64,000 nucleotides of DNA, from the NCBI GenBank assembly GCA_000244995.1, contig CM001438.1, positions 5,498,096 through 5,562,095 of the forward strand, read 5' to 3'. Made by a program: the position numbers and the translations under genes. Below the pieces are notes generated by a model. The model was not told the DNA's origin. It did no database searches and saw nothing but the letters and a program-made list of their open reading frames with translations. How positions within the stretch are numbered: the stretch's first letter is position 1; the number at the start of each line of letters is the position of its first letter. This stretch comes from Burkholderiales bacterium JOSHI_001. GTDB taxonomy: Bacteria; Pseudomonadota; Gammaproteobacteria; Burkholderiales; Burkholderiaceae_C. Shown piece after piece: positions 51,083 to 60,158 of the stretch.

Positions 51083-52711
51083 TTACGTTCCTGCCATCCG
51101 GCAAAGTGTTGACGCGCCCTGGCGGGCCAGCGCGTCGTGCACCGCTTGCAGGTCCAGCGGCGGCGGCAGCCGCAGCACCTGCGGCATTTCGTCGGGCTGC
51201 AGGGCTTCGGCGCTGGCGAGTTGGGCTTGCAGCACCGCGGCGTCGGCCTCTGACGGGTCCTGCCCGGCCTGGCGGCGCTGCAGCAGGCGCTGGCGCAGCG
51301 TGGCTTCGTCCACCACCAGGTCCAGGATGAGCAGGGGCACGCCCAGGCGACGCGCCAGGCGGCGCGCGGCGTCGCGCGGGGCGCGGCGCAGGAAGCTGGC
51401 GTCCAGCACCACCGGCCGGCCGCCGTGCAACACCGCCGCGGCCAGGCGCAGCAGGTGGCGGTAGGTGTGCTGCGTGTTCGCGGCGTCGTACAGCCCGGCG
51501 TTCAGGGCCGAGCCACTGGCCTGCCCCGGCGCCAGCCCGGCCAGGCGCTTGCGCTGCACGTCGCTGCGCAGGCGCAGCGCGCCCATGGCTTGCACCAGCG
51601 CCAGGGCCAGCGTGGACTTGCCGCTGCCGGCCAGGCCGTGCATCAGCAGCAGCGCCGGGCGGCCCTGCAGCCGGGCCGGCTGCGTGGCCAGCGCCACCGC
51701 CAGGTCCAGGTAGCGCTGCGCGCTTTCGCGGTCGCGCGCTTCACCCGGGCCGCCGCGTTCGCCCGGCTGCACGGCCCGCAGCAGCGCCACCTTGGCGCGC
51801 ACCAGGGCGCGGTTCACCTGGTACCAGGGCAGCAGGCGCAGGCCCTGCACGTCGCCACTGGCTTCCACCCAGGCGTTGACGAAGCGGTGTGCCAGCGCCG
51901 GCAGGCCGTGAGCCTGCAGGTCCATCGCCAGGAAGGCGATGTCGTCGGCCGTGTCGATCCAGCGCAGCGCCGGGTTGAAGTCGATGCCGTCGAAGGCCGT
52001 GGGCTGGCCGTCGATCTGCACCACATTGCCCAGGTGCAGGTCGCCATGGCCTTCGCGCACGAAGCCTTGCGCCAGGCGGCGCGCGAACAGCGGCGCCAGC
52101 CGCGGGCCTTGCGCCTGGGCCCAGGCCTGCAGCGGGGCCAGCACCTTTGCGCACTGCGACGCTTCGAGCAAGGGCGCCAGTTCATTCAGGTTGTCCTGCA
52201 GCGCGTCGCGCACCCGCGCGCCGCTGCCCCAGGGGCCATCCGGTGGGGCCACGGCCGCGGCGGCATGGAATTGCGCCAGTTGCAGCGCCAGCGCGTCCAC
52301 CATCTCGGGGCGCAGCGTGCCGTGTTCGGCCAGGTGCTGCCACAGCCCTTGCTGCGCGAAAGCGCGCATGGCCACGGCCCATTCCAGCACCGAGCCCGGG
52401 CCGCCCAGTCGCGGCGCAGCGGCCGGGCCGGTCACCGGCAGCAGGTCCAGGTACAGCGCGGGCGCCAGGCGGCGGTTCAGCCGCAGCTCCTCCAGCCCTT
52501 GGGCGTGGCGCAGCGCCAGCGTGTGCGCGTCCAGAAAGGGCGTGCGCAGCGCCTTCTTCAGCTTGTAGGCCCGTTCACCCGCCACCAGCACCCAGGAGAT
52601 GTGGGTTTCCAGCAGCAGCACCGGTGCGCCGGTCTGTGCGGCCAGGTGCTGGCGCAGCGCCGCCACGAGCGCGGCCTGCTGTGGCAAGGTGGGTTCGGGG
52701 TCGGCCGCCAT
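51083..52711 (-). CDS. Bifunctional APH-like kinase / P-loop kinase protein
   Basis: 542 residues from MAADPEPT. Residues about 30-340 are an aminoglycoside-phosphotransferase-like fold with HGDLHLGNV at 222-230 (catalytic D224) and FDGIDFNPALRWID. About 350-520 is a zeta/AAA_33-like P-loop kinase: Walker A GLAGSGKS at 359-366 and RSDVQRKRLAG. This pairing (COG2187 plus COG0645) is known in proteobacteria but substrates are unknown. Confidence 0.85.
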   Translation of the reverse strand: MAADPEPTLPQQAALVAALRQHLAAQTGAPVLLLETHISWVLVAGERAYKLKKALRTPFLDAHTLALRHAQGLEELRLNRRLAPALYLDLLPVTGPAAAPRLGGPGSVLEWAVAMRAFAQQGLWQHLAEHGTLRPEMVDALALQLAQFHAAAAVAPPDGPWGSGARVRDALQDNLNELAPLLEASQCAKVLAPLQAWAQAQGPRLAPLFARRLAQGFVREGHGDLHLGNVVQIDGQPTAFDGIDFNPALRWIDTADDIAFLAMDLQAHGLPALAHRFVNAWVEASGDVQGLRLLPWYQVNRALVRAKVALLRAVQPGERGGPGEARDRESAQRYLDLAVALATQPARLQGRPALLLMHGLAGSGKSTLALALVQAMGALRLRSDVQRKRLAGLAPGQASGSALNAGLYDAANTQHTYRHLLRLAAAVLHGGRPVVLDASFLRRAPRDAARRLARRLGVPLLILDLVVDEATLRQRLLQRRQAGQDPSEADAAVLQAQLASAEALQPDEMPQVLRLPPPLDLQAVHDALARQGASTLCRMAGT

Positions 52712-52815
52712 GGCGCAAGCATGGCACGCCGCTGGCGCGCGGCCCAACCGGGGCGAACACCGCGGCCACCGTGGCCGGCATTCCGGGCACGCTGGTGCCC
52801 AGGTGCCATGCCAGG

Positions 52816-53946
52816 CTACTGCAGCGGCGGCAGGCCCTGGGTGCGGCCGCGCCCGGCCAGCTTGGCGCCGTACATGGCGCGGTCAGCGCGCTCGATGGCC
52901 GCGTCGATGTCGTCCGGCCCGGTGCACAGCGCCACCCCGGCGGAAAAGCCCAGGCCGTGCCCCGCGGCAACGCCGTCAACGCCCAGGCCCGAGTAGGCCA
53001 GGCGCAACCGGTCCAGGCAGATGCAGGCCTGTTGCTCATCGGTGTCGGGCAGCACGAACAGGAATTCCTCGCCGCCCCAGCGCGCCACGCGGTCGGCGCC
53101 GCGCAGTTCGCGCTCAGCGGCGCGCGCGAAGGCCTGCAGCACGCGGTCGCCCACCTGGTGGCCGAAGCTGTCGTTGATCTGCTTGAAATGGTCCAGGTCG
53201 GCCAGGGCCACCACCAGCGGCCGGTCGGCGCGCTGGGCCTGGCCGCTGGCGCGGCGCAACTCGTCCTGGGCGGCCCGGCGGTTCAGCAGGCCGGTGAGCG
53301 TGTCGCGCGTGGCCAGCAGGCGGATGCGCTCCAGCGCCTCGGTCAACTCGGCCTTCTGTGCGCTCAGGCGCGCGCGCATGCGGCCCAGGCGGTCCGACAG
53401 GATGCGGATCATGGCCATGGACGCCGCCACGAAGGCCCAGTTCGCGGCCTCCTGCAGGGGCTCGTGCCCGGCCGGCCGCGCCACCGCCAGCCAGGCCATC
53501 ACCGCGCCCATCAGCACGATGCCGAAGTGCGACAGCGCCCGCGCCGCCAGGGGCTGCAGCGCGAAGATGCCGAAGCACAGGATCAGCGGCAGCAGGCACA
53601 GCAGCGCCGCCCGGTTGGGCCCGGCCAGGGTGTAGCCCCAGGCCACGCAGACCATGGCGTACATCATCTGGGGCGCGCTCAGGGACGCCTCCTGGCTGAG
53701 CCGCTCGCCCAGGCCGCAACGCACCAGCAGGTAGAACACCGCACAGCCGGCCAGCGTGAGCACCACGTACCAGGCCACCGGGGCGCCGGCGATCCGGCCC
53801 TGCTGCCACTGCAGCACCAGCAGCGCCTGGATCAACAGCAGCGCCGGCACGCCCAGCAGGGACTGCAGCACACGCATGCGCTGTCGGTCGTTGGCGCCCA
53901 GCAACAGGGCACCCAGGGCAAATGCGGGCCGGGGCATCCAAGGCAT
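52816..53946 (-). CDS. Membrane-anchored diguanylate cyclase (GGDEF)
   Basis: 376 residues. Five to six hydrophobic helices cover about 25-185; then DTLTGLLNRRA opens the GGDEF domain, with the active site GGEEF, and an RGAD product-inhibition site five residues before it. It should make c-di-GMP with feedback control. Divergent from the RraA-like gene; 186 bases lie between them. Confidence 0.93.
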   Translation of the reverse strand: MPWMPRPAFALGALLLGANDRQRMRVLQSLLGVPALLLIQALLVLQWQQGRIAGAPVAWYVVLTLAGCAVFYLLVRCGLGERLSQEASLSAPQMMYAMVCVAWGYTLAGPNRAALLCLLPLILCFGIFALQPLAARALSHFGIVLMGAVMAWLAVARPAGHEPLQEAANWAFVAASMAMIRILSDRLGRMRARLSAQKAELTEALERIRLLATRDTLTGLLNRRAAQDELRRASGQAQRADRPLVVALADLDHFKQINDSFGHQVGDRVLQAFARAAERELRGADRVARWGGEEFLFVLPDTDEQQACICLDRLRLAYSGLGVDGVAAGHGLGFSAGVALCTGPDDIDAAIERADRAMYGAKLAGRGRTQGLPPLQ

Positions 53947-54132
53947 ATCGGCAAAACCGCGGCGATATCAAGCCGGAATGGGTCGGCGCCAGGCGCGCGG
54001 GTTGACTTTCCGGCCCGATCACCCTGGCGCGGCCATCGGGACCTTCCCAGGCCGCCGCAGCGCTGGCCGCAGAATGGCCCCCGCACGCGCACGCGCTTCT
54101 GCCCCCACCGCCTGAATCCCCAAGGAGACCCC

Positions 54133-54777
54133 ATGACCCTGGCCGACCGCCTGCAGGCTTGCCACAGTTCTGTGGTGCACGACGTGATGAAGGACCTGGG
54201 CCTGCCGCTGCGCGTGCTGCCGCGCAGCATCGTCGGGCTGGACCCCACGATGAAGGCCGCCGGCCCGGTGTTCACCATCCGCGGGCGGCCGGACCCCACG
54301 CTGGACAAGCACACCTCTCTTTATGAATGGGCCGGCCTGCTGTCGCGTGCACCGGCCGGGCACGTGGTGGTGTGCCAGCCGCAGGACGACACGCGCGCGC
54401 TGTTCGGTGGCCTGTCGGCCGAGGCCTTGAAGCTGAAGGGTGTGCGCGGCTACATCGTCGATGGCGGTTGCCGCGACATCCAGGCCGTGGTGGACCAGGG
54501 CTTCCCGGTCTTCGCGCGCTATGCCACGCCCATCGACATCGTGTGCGCCTGGCGCGCCGAGGCCTTCGAGCAGCCGGTGGCCATCGGCGGCCTGCAGGTG
54601 CTGCCCGACGACCACGTGCTGGCCGACCGCGACGGCATCATCCTGGTGAGCGCGGCCGAGGTCGAAGCCGTGGTGGCCGCCGCCGAACGCAAGATGGCCA
54701 CCGAGGGCGACATGGTGCGCGCCATCCGTGCCGGCGAAGACCCTCAGGCGGCCTACCTGCGCTACCGCGTCTTCTAG
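54133..54777 (+). CDS. RraA-like / HMG-CHA aldolase family protein
   Basis: 214 residues. ACHSSVVHDVMKDLGLP, KLKGVRGYIVDGGCRDIQAV and LQVLPDDHVLADRDGIILV match the RraA/4-carboxy-4-hydroxy-2-oxoadipate aldolase group, which includes both aldolases and RNase E inhibitors. The GCRD motif that aldolases use for metal/substrate binding is present, favouring an enzyme. AAGGAG precedes the ATG. Confidence 0.8.
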   Translation: MTLADRLQACHSSVVHDVMKDLGLPLRVLPRSIVGLDPTMKAAGPVFTIRGRPDPTLDKHTSLYEWAGLLSRAPAGHVVVCQPQDDTRALFGGLSAEALKLKGVRGYIVDGGCRDIQAVVDQGFPVFARYATPIDIVCAWRAEAFEQPVAIGGLQVLPDDHVLADRDGIILVSAAEVEAVVAAAERKMATEGDMVRAIRAGEDPQAAYLRYRVF

Positions 54778-54806
54778 AACCGGCGTCACTTTCGCCTCAC
54801 CTGAAC

Positions 54807-55445
54807 ATGCTGAACTACGAAACCATCCCGGTCACCCCTTTTCAACAAAATTGCTCCCTGGTCTGGTGCAGTGACACGAAGGAGGCCGCGGTCATCGACC
54901 CCGGTGGCGACCTGCCTGAGATCGCGGCCGCGGTGAAGCGGCTGGGCCTGAACCTGACGCAGATCCTGCTCACCCATGCCCACATCGACCACGCCGGTGG
55001 CACCGGCACGCTGGCGCGAGAGCTGAAGCTGCCCATCGTGGGGCCGCACCCGGGCGACCAGTACTGGATCGACGGGCTGGCGCAGCAAAGCAAGATGTTC
55101 GGCTTTGCGCCGGCCGAGCCCTTCACGCCCACACGCTGGCTGGCCGATGGCGACACCGTGACGGTGGGGCACAGCACGCTGGCCGTGCGCCACTGCCCGG
55201 GCCACACGCCGGGGCATGTGGTGTTCCACAGCGCCGAGGCGAAGCGCGCCTTCGTAGGCGATGTGCTGTTCGCGGGCAGCATAGGCCGCACCGACTTCCC
55301 CGGCGGCGACCACGACACGCTCATCGCCAGCATCACCCAGCGGCTGTGGCCGATGGGCGACGACACGGTGTTCATCCCCGGCCACGGGCCGGAAAGCAGC
55401 TTCGGCCGCGAACGGCGCGGCAACCCCTACGTGGGCGGCACCTGA
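54807..55445 (+). CDS. MBL-fold hydrolase (glyoxalase II-like, YcbL type)
   Basis: 212 residues. THAHIDHAGG is the metal motif; CPGHTPGHVVFH, FVGDVLFAGSIGRTD and FIPGHGPESSF follow. Such enzymes cleave S-lactoylglutathione or related thioesters. Its end overlaps the convergent PEP-CTERM-like gene by 19 bases. Confidence 0.9.
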   Translation: MLNYETIPVTPFQQNCSLVWCSDTKEAAVIDPGGDLPEIAAAVKRLGLNLTQILLTHAHIDHAGGTGTLARELKLPIVGPHPGDQYWIDGLAQQSKMFGFAPAEPFTPTRWLADGDTVTVGHSTLAVRHCPGHTPGHVVFHSAEAKRAFVGDVLFAGSIGRTDFPGGDHDTLIASITQRLWPMGDDTVFIPGHGPESSFGRERRGNPYVGGT

Positions 55446-56278
55446 TCGGCACGCGCCCCGCGCGCGCCCTGCTGCAGCCGGCGCAGGGCCCATAGCAGGC
55501 CGGCCGCGCCCATCAGCACCGCGGTCGGGGGCTCTGACACCGGCAGGCTGTTCACCGGCAGCGCCACCGCCGCCACCGCTTCGGAGGCAAAGGCCGTGCC
55601 CCAGGCGGCGCCCAGGCCGCTGGCCGCGCTGTAGCTCACCAGCCAGGCGCTGGTGCCGGTGGCGGGGTCGATGCGCACCACGCTCTGGCCGGTCAGGCCG
55701 TACAGGTGAACGTTGTCGTCGGTGGCCAGGCCATAGACCCGGGCCACGCCCAGGCCGCTGCCCACCGCACTGGCGTTGCCCGTGGTGGCGTCGATGCGAA
55801 ACAGGGTGTCGGCCACGGGCCGGGTGGAGCTGAGGTACAGGCTGCCGCCCACGAAGGCCAGGTCGCCAGAGGATTCAAAGCCGGGCTGGGTGCGGCCCAG
55901 CGGGCTGACCACACCGCTTTGCGTGTTCACGGTCATCAGCCGCCGGTTGGCCGCGTACAGCGTGCCGTCGGCGTCGAAGGCCAGCGAGTTGACCGTGGTG
56001 CCCAGGTTGGCCACGAAGCGCGTGCTGGCATTGCGGCGGTCGATGCGGTAGAGGCTGTCGCCGTCCACGCCCCACAGTTCGCCGTCGGCGTTGAAGGCGA
56101 TGTCGGTCATGGCCTGGCCCATCTGGCCCACGATGCTGACCGCCCCGCTGGCCAGGTCCACCCGGCCCAGCGTGCCGTCGCCGTCACTCACCCACAGCGT
56201 GGGCACGGCCAGCGCCCCCTGAACCGACAGCGCGGCGCCCAGCGCCAGCAGCCCTTTGAACATTGCGGTCGTCGCCAT
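55427..56278 (-). CDS. Exported beta-propeller protein with PEP-CTERM-like tail
   Basis: 283 residues. A signal peptide (about 1-24) is followed by repeats such as LWVSDGDGTLGRVDLASG and ADGELWGVDGDSLYRID, an NHL/propeller-like pattern. The C-terminus has SEPPTAVLMGAAGLLWALRR then a basic end, the Pro-Glu-Pro / hydrophobic / Arg layout of exosortase substrates, but PEP is degraded. No exosortase lies in the window. Confidence 0.7.
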   Translation of the reverse strand: MATTAMFKGLLALGAALSVQGALAVPTLWVSDGDGTLGRVDLASGAVSIVGQMGQAMTDIAFNADGELWGVDGDSLYRIDRRNASTRFVANLGTTVNSLAFDADGTLYAANRRLMTVNTQSGVVSPLGRTQPGFESSGDLAFVGGSLYLSSTRPVADTLFRIDATTGNASAVGSGLGVARVYGLATDDNVHLYGLTGQSVVRIDPATGTSAWLVSYSAASGLGAAWGTAFASEAVAAVALPVNSLPVSEPPTAVLMGAAGLLWALRRLQQGARGARADQVPPT

Positions 56279-56437
56279 CCTGAAGCTCCTTGATCAGGCT
56301 TCATTGGCGCGCATCCGACCGCGCCGCATTGGCTGGAAAACCCGGTTCAAGGCGCGCCTGTTCCTGCACAGCCCCCCGGGCGCCGGGCCCCTGGGTCCGC
56401 CCGCGGCGCGACACACCTGTTGCAGCAAGCGGCACAA

Positions 56438-56474
56438 GGTGAATACGTCACATCGCCGGGCGGGCAAATTCACC
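56438..56474 (+). promoter_or_regulatory. Shared upstream element of the first LuxR paralogue
   Basis: AAGGTGAATACGTCACA (56436-56452) and an ATTCACC arm (56468-56474) make GGTGAAT-N23-ATTCACC. The same layout recurs at 57324-57361. Rest of the 318-base gap (56279-56596) holds no gene that I can support. Confidence 0.5.
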
Positions 56475-56596
56475 TCCCGGCCCCCGAAGCGCTGCCTACG
56501 CTGGTGCCCACGCCCGATGCCCGCACCAGGCCCGAACCAGGGCCCGCACCAGGGCCGAACCAGGCCAGGCCGGCCGCCACACCACAAGGAGAAGCC

Positions 56597-57286
56597 ATGT
56601 TCGAACTGGACGCGCCTGTTCCCCCGCATGCCCAGGCGGTGCCGATGCCGGGAGCCTTGCACGCCGGCGGCATGGCGGCACTGCCCCAGCGCTGGCTGGT
56701 GGGCATGCTGGACGAGGTGGACTACGGCATGCTGCTGGTCACGGCCGATCAGCGCCTGATCCACGCCAACGCCACCGCGCGCCGGGTCCTGGGTGCCGGC
56801 CACCCCTTGCACCTGCAGCAGCAGCTGCTGCGCGCCGCCCAGCACCACGACGCTGCCAAGCTGCAGGCCGCCTTGCAGGACGCGGCACAGCGTGGCCGTC
56901 GCTGCCTGCTGCACCTGGGCAGCGGCGCGCTGGCCAGCAGCCTGGCCGTGGTGCCGTTGGATGCGGCCGATGACGGCGCGCGGCCGGTGCTGCTGATGCT
57001 GGGCAAACACAAGGTGTGCGAAGAGCTCAGCGTGGAGAACTTCGCCCGTTCACGCCACCTCACCCTGGCCGAGACGCAAGTGCTGAAGTCCCTGAGCGCG
57101 GGCCTGCAGCCGCTGGACATTGCACGCCGCAACGGCGTGGAACTGTGCACCGTGCGTTCACAGATCCGCAGCATCCGCCAGAAAACCGGCTCGCACAACC
57201 TGCGCGCGCAGCTGACCCAGCTGGCGCGGCTGCCGCCCATGGTGAATGCGCTGCACGGCGTCTGCGCCCAGCCGCTGGCGGCCTGA
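56597..57286 (+). CDS. LuxR-type HTH regulator, first of a tandem pair
   Basis: 229 residues. AAGGAG precedes the ATG. Residues about 30-130 are a PAS-like region (LDEVDYGMLLVTADQRLIHANATARRVLG); the C-terminal HTH is SLSAGLQPLDIARRNG then TVRSQIRSIRQKTG. No receiver domain. It shares the LDEVDYGMLL...HAN and MLGK...CEELSVE...F segments with its neighbour, so the two arose by duplication. Confidence 0.85.
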   Translation: MFELDAPVPPHAQAVPMPGALHAGGMAALPQRWLVGMLDEVDYGMLLVTADQRLIHANATARRVLGAGHPLHLQQQLLRAAQHHDAAKLQAALQDAAQRGRRCLLHLGSGALASSLAVVPLDAADDGARPVLLMLGKHKVCEELSVENFARSRHLTLAETQVLKSLSAGLQPLDIARRNGVELCTVRSQIRSIRQKTGSHNLRAQLTQLARLPPMVNALHGVCAQPLAA

Positions 57287-57323
57287 ACCGCCCGGCGCCG
57301 CGCGCGGCGCTCGCCCGCCGCAA

Positions 57324-57361
57324 GGTGAATACCTCACAGGCCGCCTGGCCAATGCTTCACC
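57324..57361 (+). promoter_or_regulatory. Shared upstream element of the second LuxR paralogue
   Basis: AAGGTGAATACCTCACA (57322-57338) matches the first copy at 16 of 17 bases, and TTCACC (57356-57361) gives the inverted arm. Both elements are followed 22-23 bases later by TA(A/C)GCT. Confidence 0.5.
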
Positions 57362-57434
57362 ACCTGGGCCGCGGCCCGTTCTCTAAGCTCTGGGTGCCTG
57401 ATGGAACAGGCATGACAGACCCTTGGAGAACACC

Positions 57435-58205
57435 ATGCTGGAACTGATCGGAAATGACGGCCCCGCCCTGCACAGTGCGCGCGAAGCGGGGCCGCGCGCC
57501 GCGGCGTCCCTGGCGTCGATGGTGGGCACGCTGTTCGGACCGGTCACCGGCGCCGCCGCCAGCGGCTACTGCGGGCCGGAGCGCCGCCGCAGCGCGTCGC
57601 TGGCGCAGCGCTGCATGGGCCACATGCTCGACGAGGTGGACTACGGCATGCTGCTGCTGGCCCAGGACGGCCACCTGCTGCACGCCAACAAGGCGGCGCG
57701 GCGCGACCTGGACGCGCAGCACCCGCTGCAGTTGCTGGGGCGCGAGCTGCGGCCCCGGCTGGACGCCGACGGCGTGGCCCTGCGCGAAGCGGTGGGCCAG
57801 GCCGCGCGGCGCGGGCTGCGTCGGCTGCTGAAGCTGGGCGACGCGGCGCAGCGCTGTTCGGTGGCGGTGGTGCCGCTGGGCCTTGGCGGCGCCAGCGGCG
57901 AACAGGCGGTGCTGTTGATGCTGGGCAAGCGCAGCATGTGCGAAGAGCTCAGCGTCGAGGGCTTTGCCCGCAGCCACGGCCTGACGCTGGCCGAAACCCA
58001 GGTGCTCAAGGGCCTGTGCGGCGGCCTGCCGCCCCAGGACATTGCGGGCCGAAACGGCGTGGCGCTGTCCACCGTGCGCACGCAGATCGGCAGCATCCGG
58101 GCCAAGACCGGCGCCGGCAGCATCCGGGCCCTGGTGCAGATGGTGGCGCAACTGCCGCCCATGGTGGGCATGCTGCAGGCGGGGGGCCAGGCGCTGGCGT
58201 CATGA
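57435..58205 (+). CDS. LuxR-type HTH regulator, second of a tandem pair
   Basis: 256 residues. GGAG is 7 bases before the ATG. It has an N-terminal extension with GPERRRS, then the same PAS-like LDEVDYGMLLLAQDG block and HTH (LCGGLPPQDIAGRNG, TVRTQIGSIRAKTG). Homology to the upstream paralogue is strong across both domains. A Crp gene begins 61 bases on. Confidence 0.85.
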   Translation: MLELIGNDGPALHSAREAGPRAAASLASMVGTLFGPVTGAAASGYCGPERRRSASLAQRCMGHMLDEVDYGMLLLAQDGHLLHANKAARRDLDAQHPLQLLGRELRPRLDADGVALREAVGQAARRGLRRLLKLGDAAQRCSVAVVPLGLGGASGEQAVLLMLGKRSMCEELSVEGFARSHGLTLAETQVLKGLCGGLPPQDIAGRNGVALSTVRTQIGSIRAKTGAGSIRALVQMVAQLPPMVGMLQAGGQALAS

Positions 58206-58266
58206 CGGCGCGGGTGGCGTGTAGCATGCAAGCGCGGCTGCACCTGCGCCACGCCGCGCCGCCTCC

Positions 58267-58923
58267 ATGCCCTTGCCTCCCAGCGAGCCCCCTGCACCCG
58301 CCACCTGCGACATGAGCCCGCTGCTGACCAGCCTGGCGCAGCGGGGGGAGGAGCGCCGCTACCGCAAGGACACCCTGCTGATCCAGGAAGGCGATGTCGG
58401 CGACACGCTGTACATCATCCTGAAGGGACGGCTGCGCGCCTACACCACCGGCGACAAGGACCGCGAACTCACCTACGGCACCTATGGCCCGGGCGAGTAC
58501 ATCGGCGAGATGAGCCTGGACGGCGGCCCGCGCTCGGCCAGCGTGGTCACGCTGGAGGCCAGCACCTGCGTGGTGGTCACGCGCACCACGCTGCGGGCCT
58601 TCATCGCCGAACACCCGGACTTCGCCTTCGAGCTGCTGAGCAAGGTGATCCGGCGCGCCCGCGCCGCGTCGCTCAACGCCAAGCAGATGGCGCTGAACGA
58701 CGCCTATGGCCGCCTGGCGGCGCTGCTGAACGACCTGGCACGGCTGCTGGCCGACGGCACGCCCTTCGTGGCCGGGCCGCTGACGCACCTGGACATGGCC
58801 CAGCGCGTGGGCTGTTCACGCGAGATGGTGTCCCGCCTGATGAAGGACCTGCAGCGCGGCGGCTACATCGACGCCGACCGCCGCGGCATCCGCCTGCTCA
58901 AGCCCCTGCCGCAGCGCTGGTAG
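58267..58923 (+). CDS. Crp/Fnr-family regulator, Crp-like
   Basis: 218 residues. cAMP cassette: GEYIGEMSLDGG with E81 and R89-S90-A91, matching E72, R82 and S83 of E. coli CRP. The recognition helix VGCSREMVSRLMKDL keeps R185, E186 and R190, equal to R180, E181 and R185 that read TGTGA. There are no Cys clusters of FNR. It should therefore bind TGTGA-N6-TCACA in response to cAMP. Its stop is 16 bases from the convergent M48 gene. Confidence 0.9.
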   Translation: MPLPPSEPPAPATCDMSPLLTSLAQRGEERRYRKDTLLIQEGDVGDTLYIILKGRLRAYTTGDKDRELTYGTYGPGEYIGEMSLDGGPRSASVVTLEASTCVVVTRTTLRAFIAEHPDFAFELLSKVIRRARAASLNAKQMALNDAYGRLAALLNDLARLLADGTPFVAGPLTHLDMAQRVGCSREMVSRLMKDLQRGGYIDADRRGIRLLKPLPQRW

Positions 58924-58939
58924 CGCGAAGCAACGCGGT

Positions 58940-59932
58940 TCAGCGCGTGGCGGCGCCGGGCTGCGGCCGGGCGGTGTCGCCCGCGCCGGCGCTGCCGGCC
59001 TTGGCCACCGCCAGGGGCGCGGGCGGGCCGAAGCGCACCGGCGGCTTGGCCGCCGCCTGGTACACCGGCTCCAGCCCCGGCAGGCGGGCCTGGATCGACT
59101 GGATGCGGGCCTCGCCCGAGGGGTGGGTGGACAGCCAGGACGGCGGCGCGCCCTTGCTGGCGGCCAGCATCTTCTGCCACAGCGTGACGCCGGCGGCCGG
59201 GTTGTAGCCGGCCTGGGCGGCCAGGATCAGGCCCAGCGCGTCGGCCTCGCTTTCGTCGTCGCGGCTGTACTTCAGGCTCAGCAGGCCGGCGCCCTGGCGC
59301 AGCGCGGCGTCGCCCAGGTGGCCCAGGCCCAGCACCGCCGACAGCGCGGTGGCGCCCAGGTTGGTGGCGGCGTTCTTGCCCATGCGTTCACGCGCGTGCT
59401 CCAGCAGCGCATGCGCCACCTCGTGGCCCATGATCATGGCCACCTCGTCATCGTTGAGCTGCAGCTTGGCCAGGATGCCGTAATAGAAGGCGATCTTGCC
59501 GCCGGGCATGCAAAAGGCGTTCAGGTCCTGGCTGCCGATCAGGTTCACCTCCCACTGCCAGTTGCGCGCCGCGGGGTTGCAGTCGTGGGTGAAGGGGATG
59601 ATGCGGTTGGCAATGGCGCGCAGGCGCTTGACCTGCGGGTGCTCGGTGGGGCCCAGCGCCTTCTGGCTTTGCGCCTGGGTGAGCATCTGCTTGTACTGCT
59701 GGCCGGCCTGGCCTTCCACCGTCTTGGCCGACACCAGCTTGGTCATCGAGGAACGCTTGCACTCGGCAATGGGGGCCCGGTTCTGCGCCAGCGCCGACAG
59801 CGGCGCCGCACCGGCCACCGCCAGCAGGCCGGTGAACAGACGCCGGCCGTGCAGGGCGCAGCGGCAGGTGGGGCCGTGCGCGGCCCATTCGGGCGGCGGC
59901 ACATGGGCCTGGGTGTGGAAGGGGCTGCTCAT
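58940..59932 (-). CDS. Exported M48 metalloprotease
   Basis: 330 residues from MSSPFHTQ. HGRRLFTGLLAVAGAAPL resembles a Tat signal. GHEVAHALLEHAR is the HExxH zinc motif and YSRDDESEADALGL supplies the third ligand. It is shorter than BepA and has no TPR region; Oma1/LoiP-like roles in envelope quality control are likely. GGAG is 9 bases before the ATG. Confidence 0.88.
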   Translation of the reverse strand: MSSPFHTQAHVPPPEWAAHGPTCRCALHGRRLFTGLLAVAGAAPLSALAQNRAPIAECKRSSMTKLVSAKTVEGQAGQQYKQMLTQAQSQKALGPTEHPQVKRLRAIANRIIPFTHDCNPAARNWQWEVNLIGSQDLNAFCMPGGKIAFYYGILAKLQLNDDEVAMIMGHEVAHALLEHARERMGKNAATNLGATALSAVLGLGHLGDAALRQGAGLLSLKYSRDDESEADALGLILAAQAGYNPAAGVTLWQKMLAASKGAPPSWLSTHPSGEARIQSIQARLPGLEPVYQAAAKPPVRFGPPAPLAVAKAGSAGAGDTARPQPGAATR

Positions 59933-60158
59933 CGTGGTTCTCCGTCTTTCTCCCTGTGCATTCGCAGGCCTCGGGCAGATGGGGCCTGCGCACGCCGGTT
60001 TCAATCATCGCCCAATGCGGCCCGGGCGGGCATGTCCAGGGCGCGGATGCTGCCACGCAGCCACCCCAGCAGCGCCAACGCCGGCAGCGCCCGCGCGGTG
60101 GACACCAGGAAGAAGGGGACCCGCCGGTGGTTTCGGCCGGCAGCCCGGCCAGGGGGCT

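Noticed and set aside
47006-51112. Very long plus-strand open frame opposite the DyP-P450 gene, and similar long frames at 1774-3585 (-), 23873-26935 (+) and 36626-39397 (-)
   Set aside because: All are mirror frames of clear genes on the other strand, a result of high third-position GC. Their translations are low-complexity (His/Gln/Ala/Arg) and match no family.
51083-52711. Aminoglycoside resistance gene
   Set aside because: The APH fold is shared by many kinases; the fused P-loop domain and ordinary neighbours point to a core metabolic protein.
54133-54777. Ubiquinone/menaquinone methyltransferase (old RraA label)
   Set aside because: RraA-like proteins were mis-annotated that way; the GCRD motif and fold fit the aldolase/RraA group with no SAM motif.
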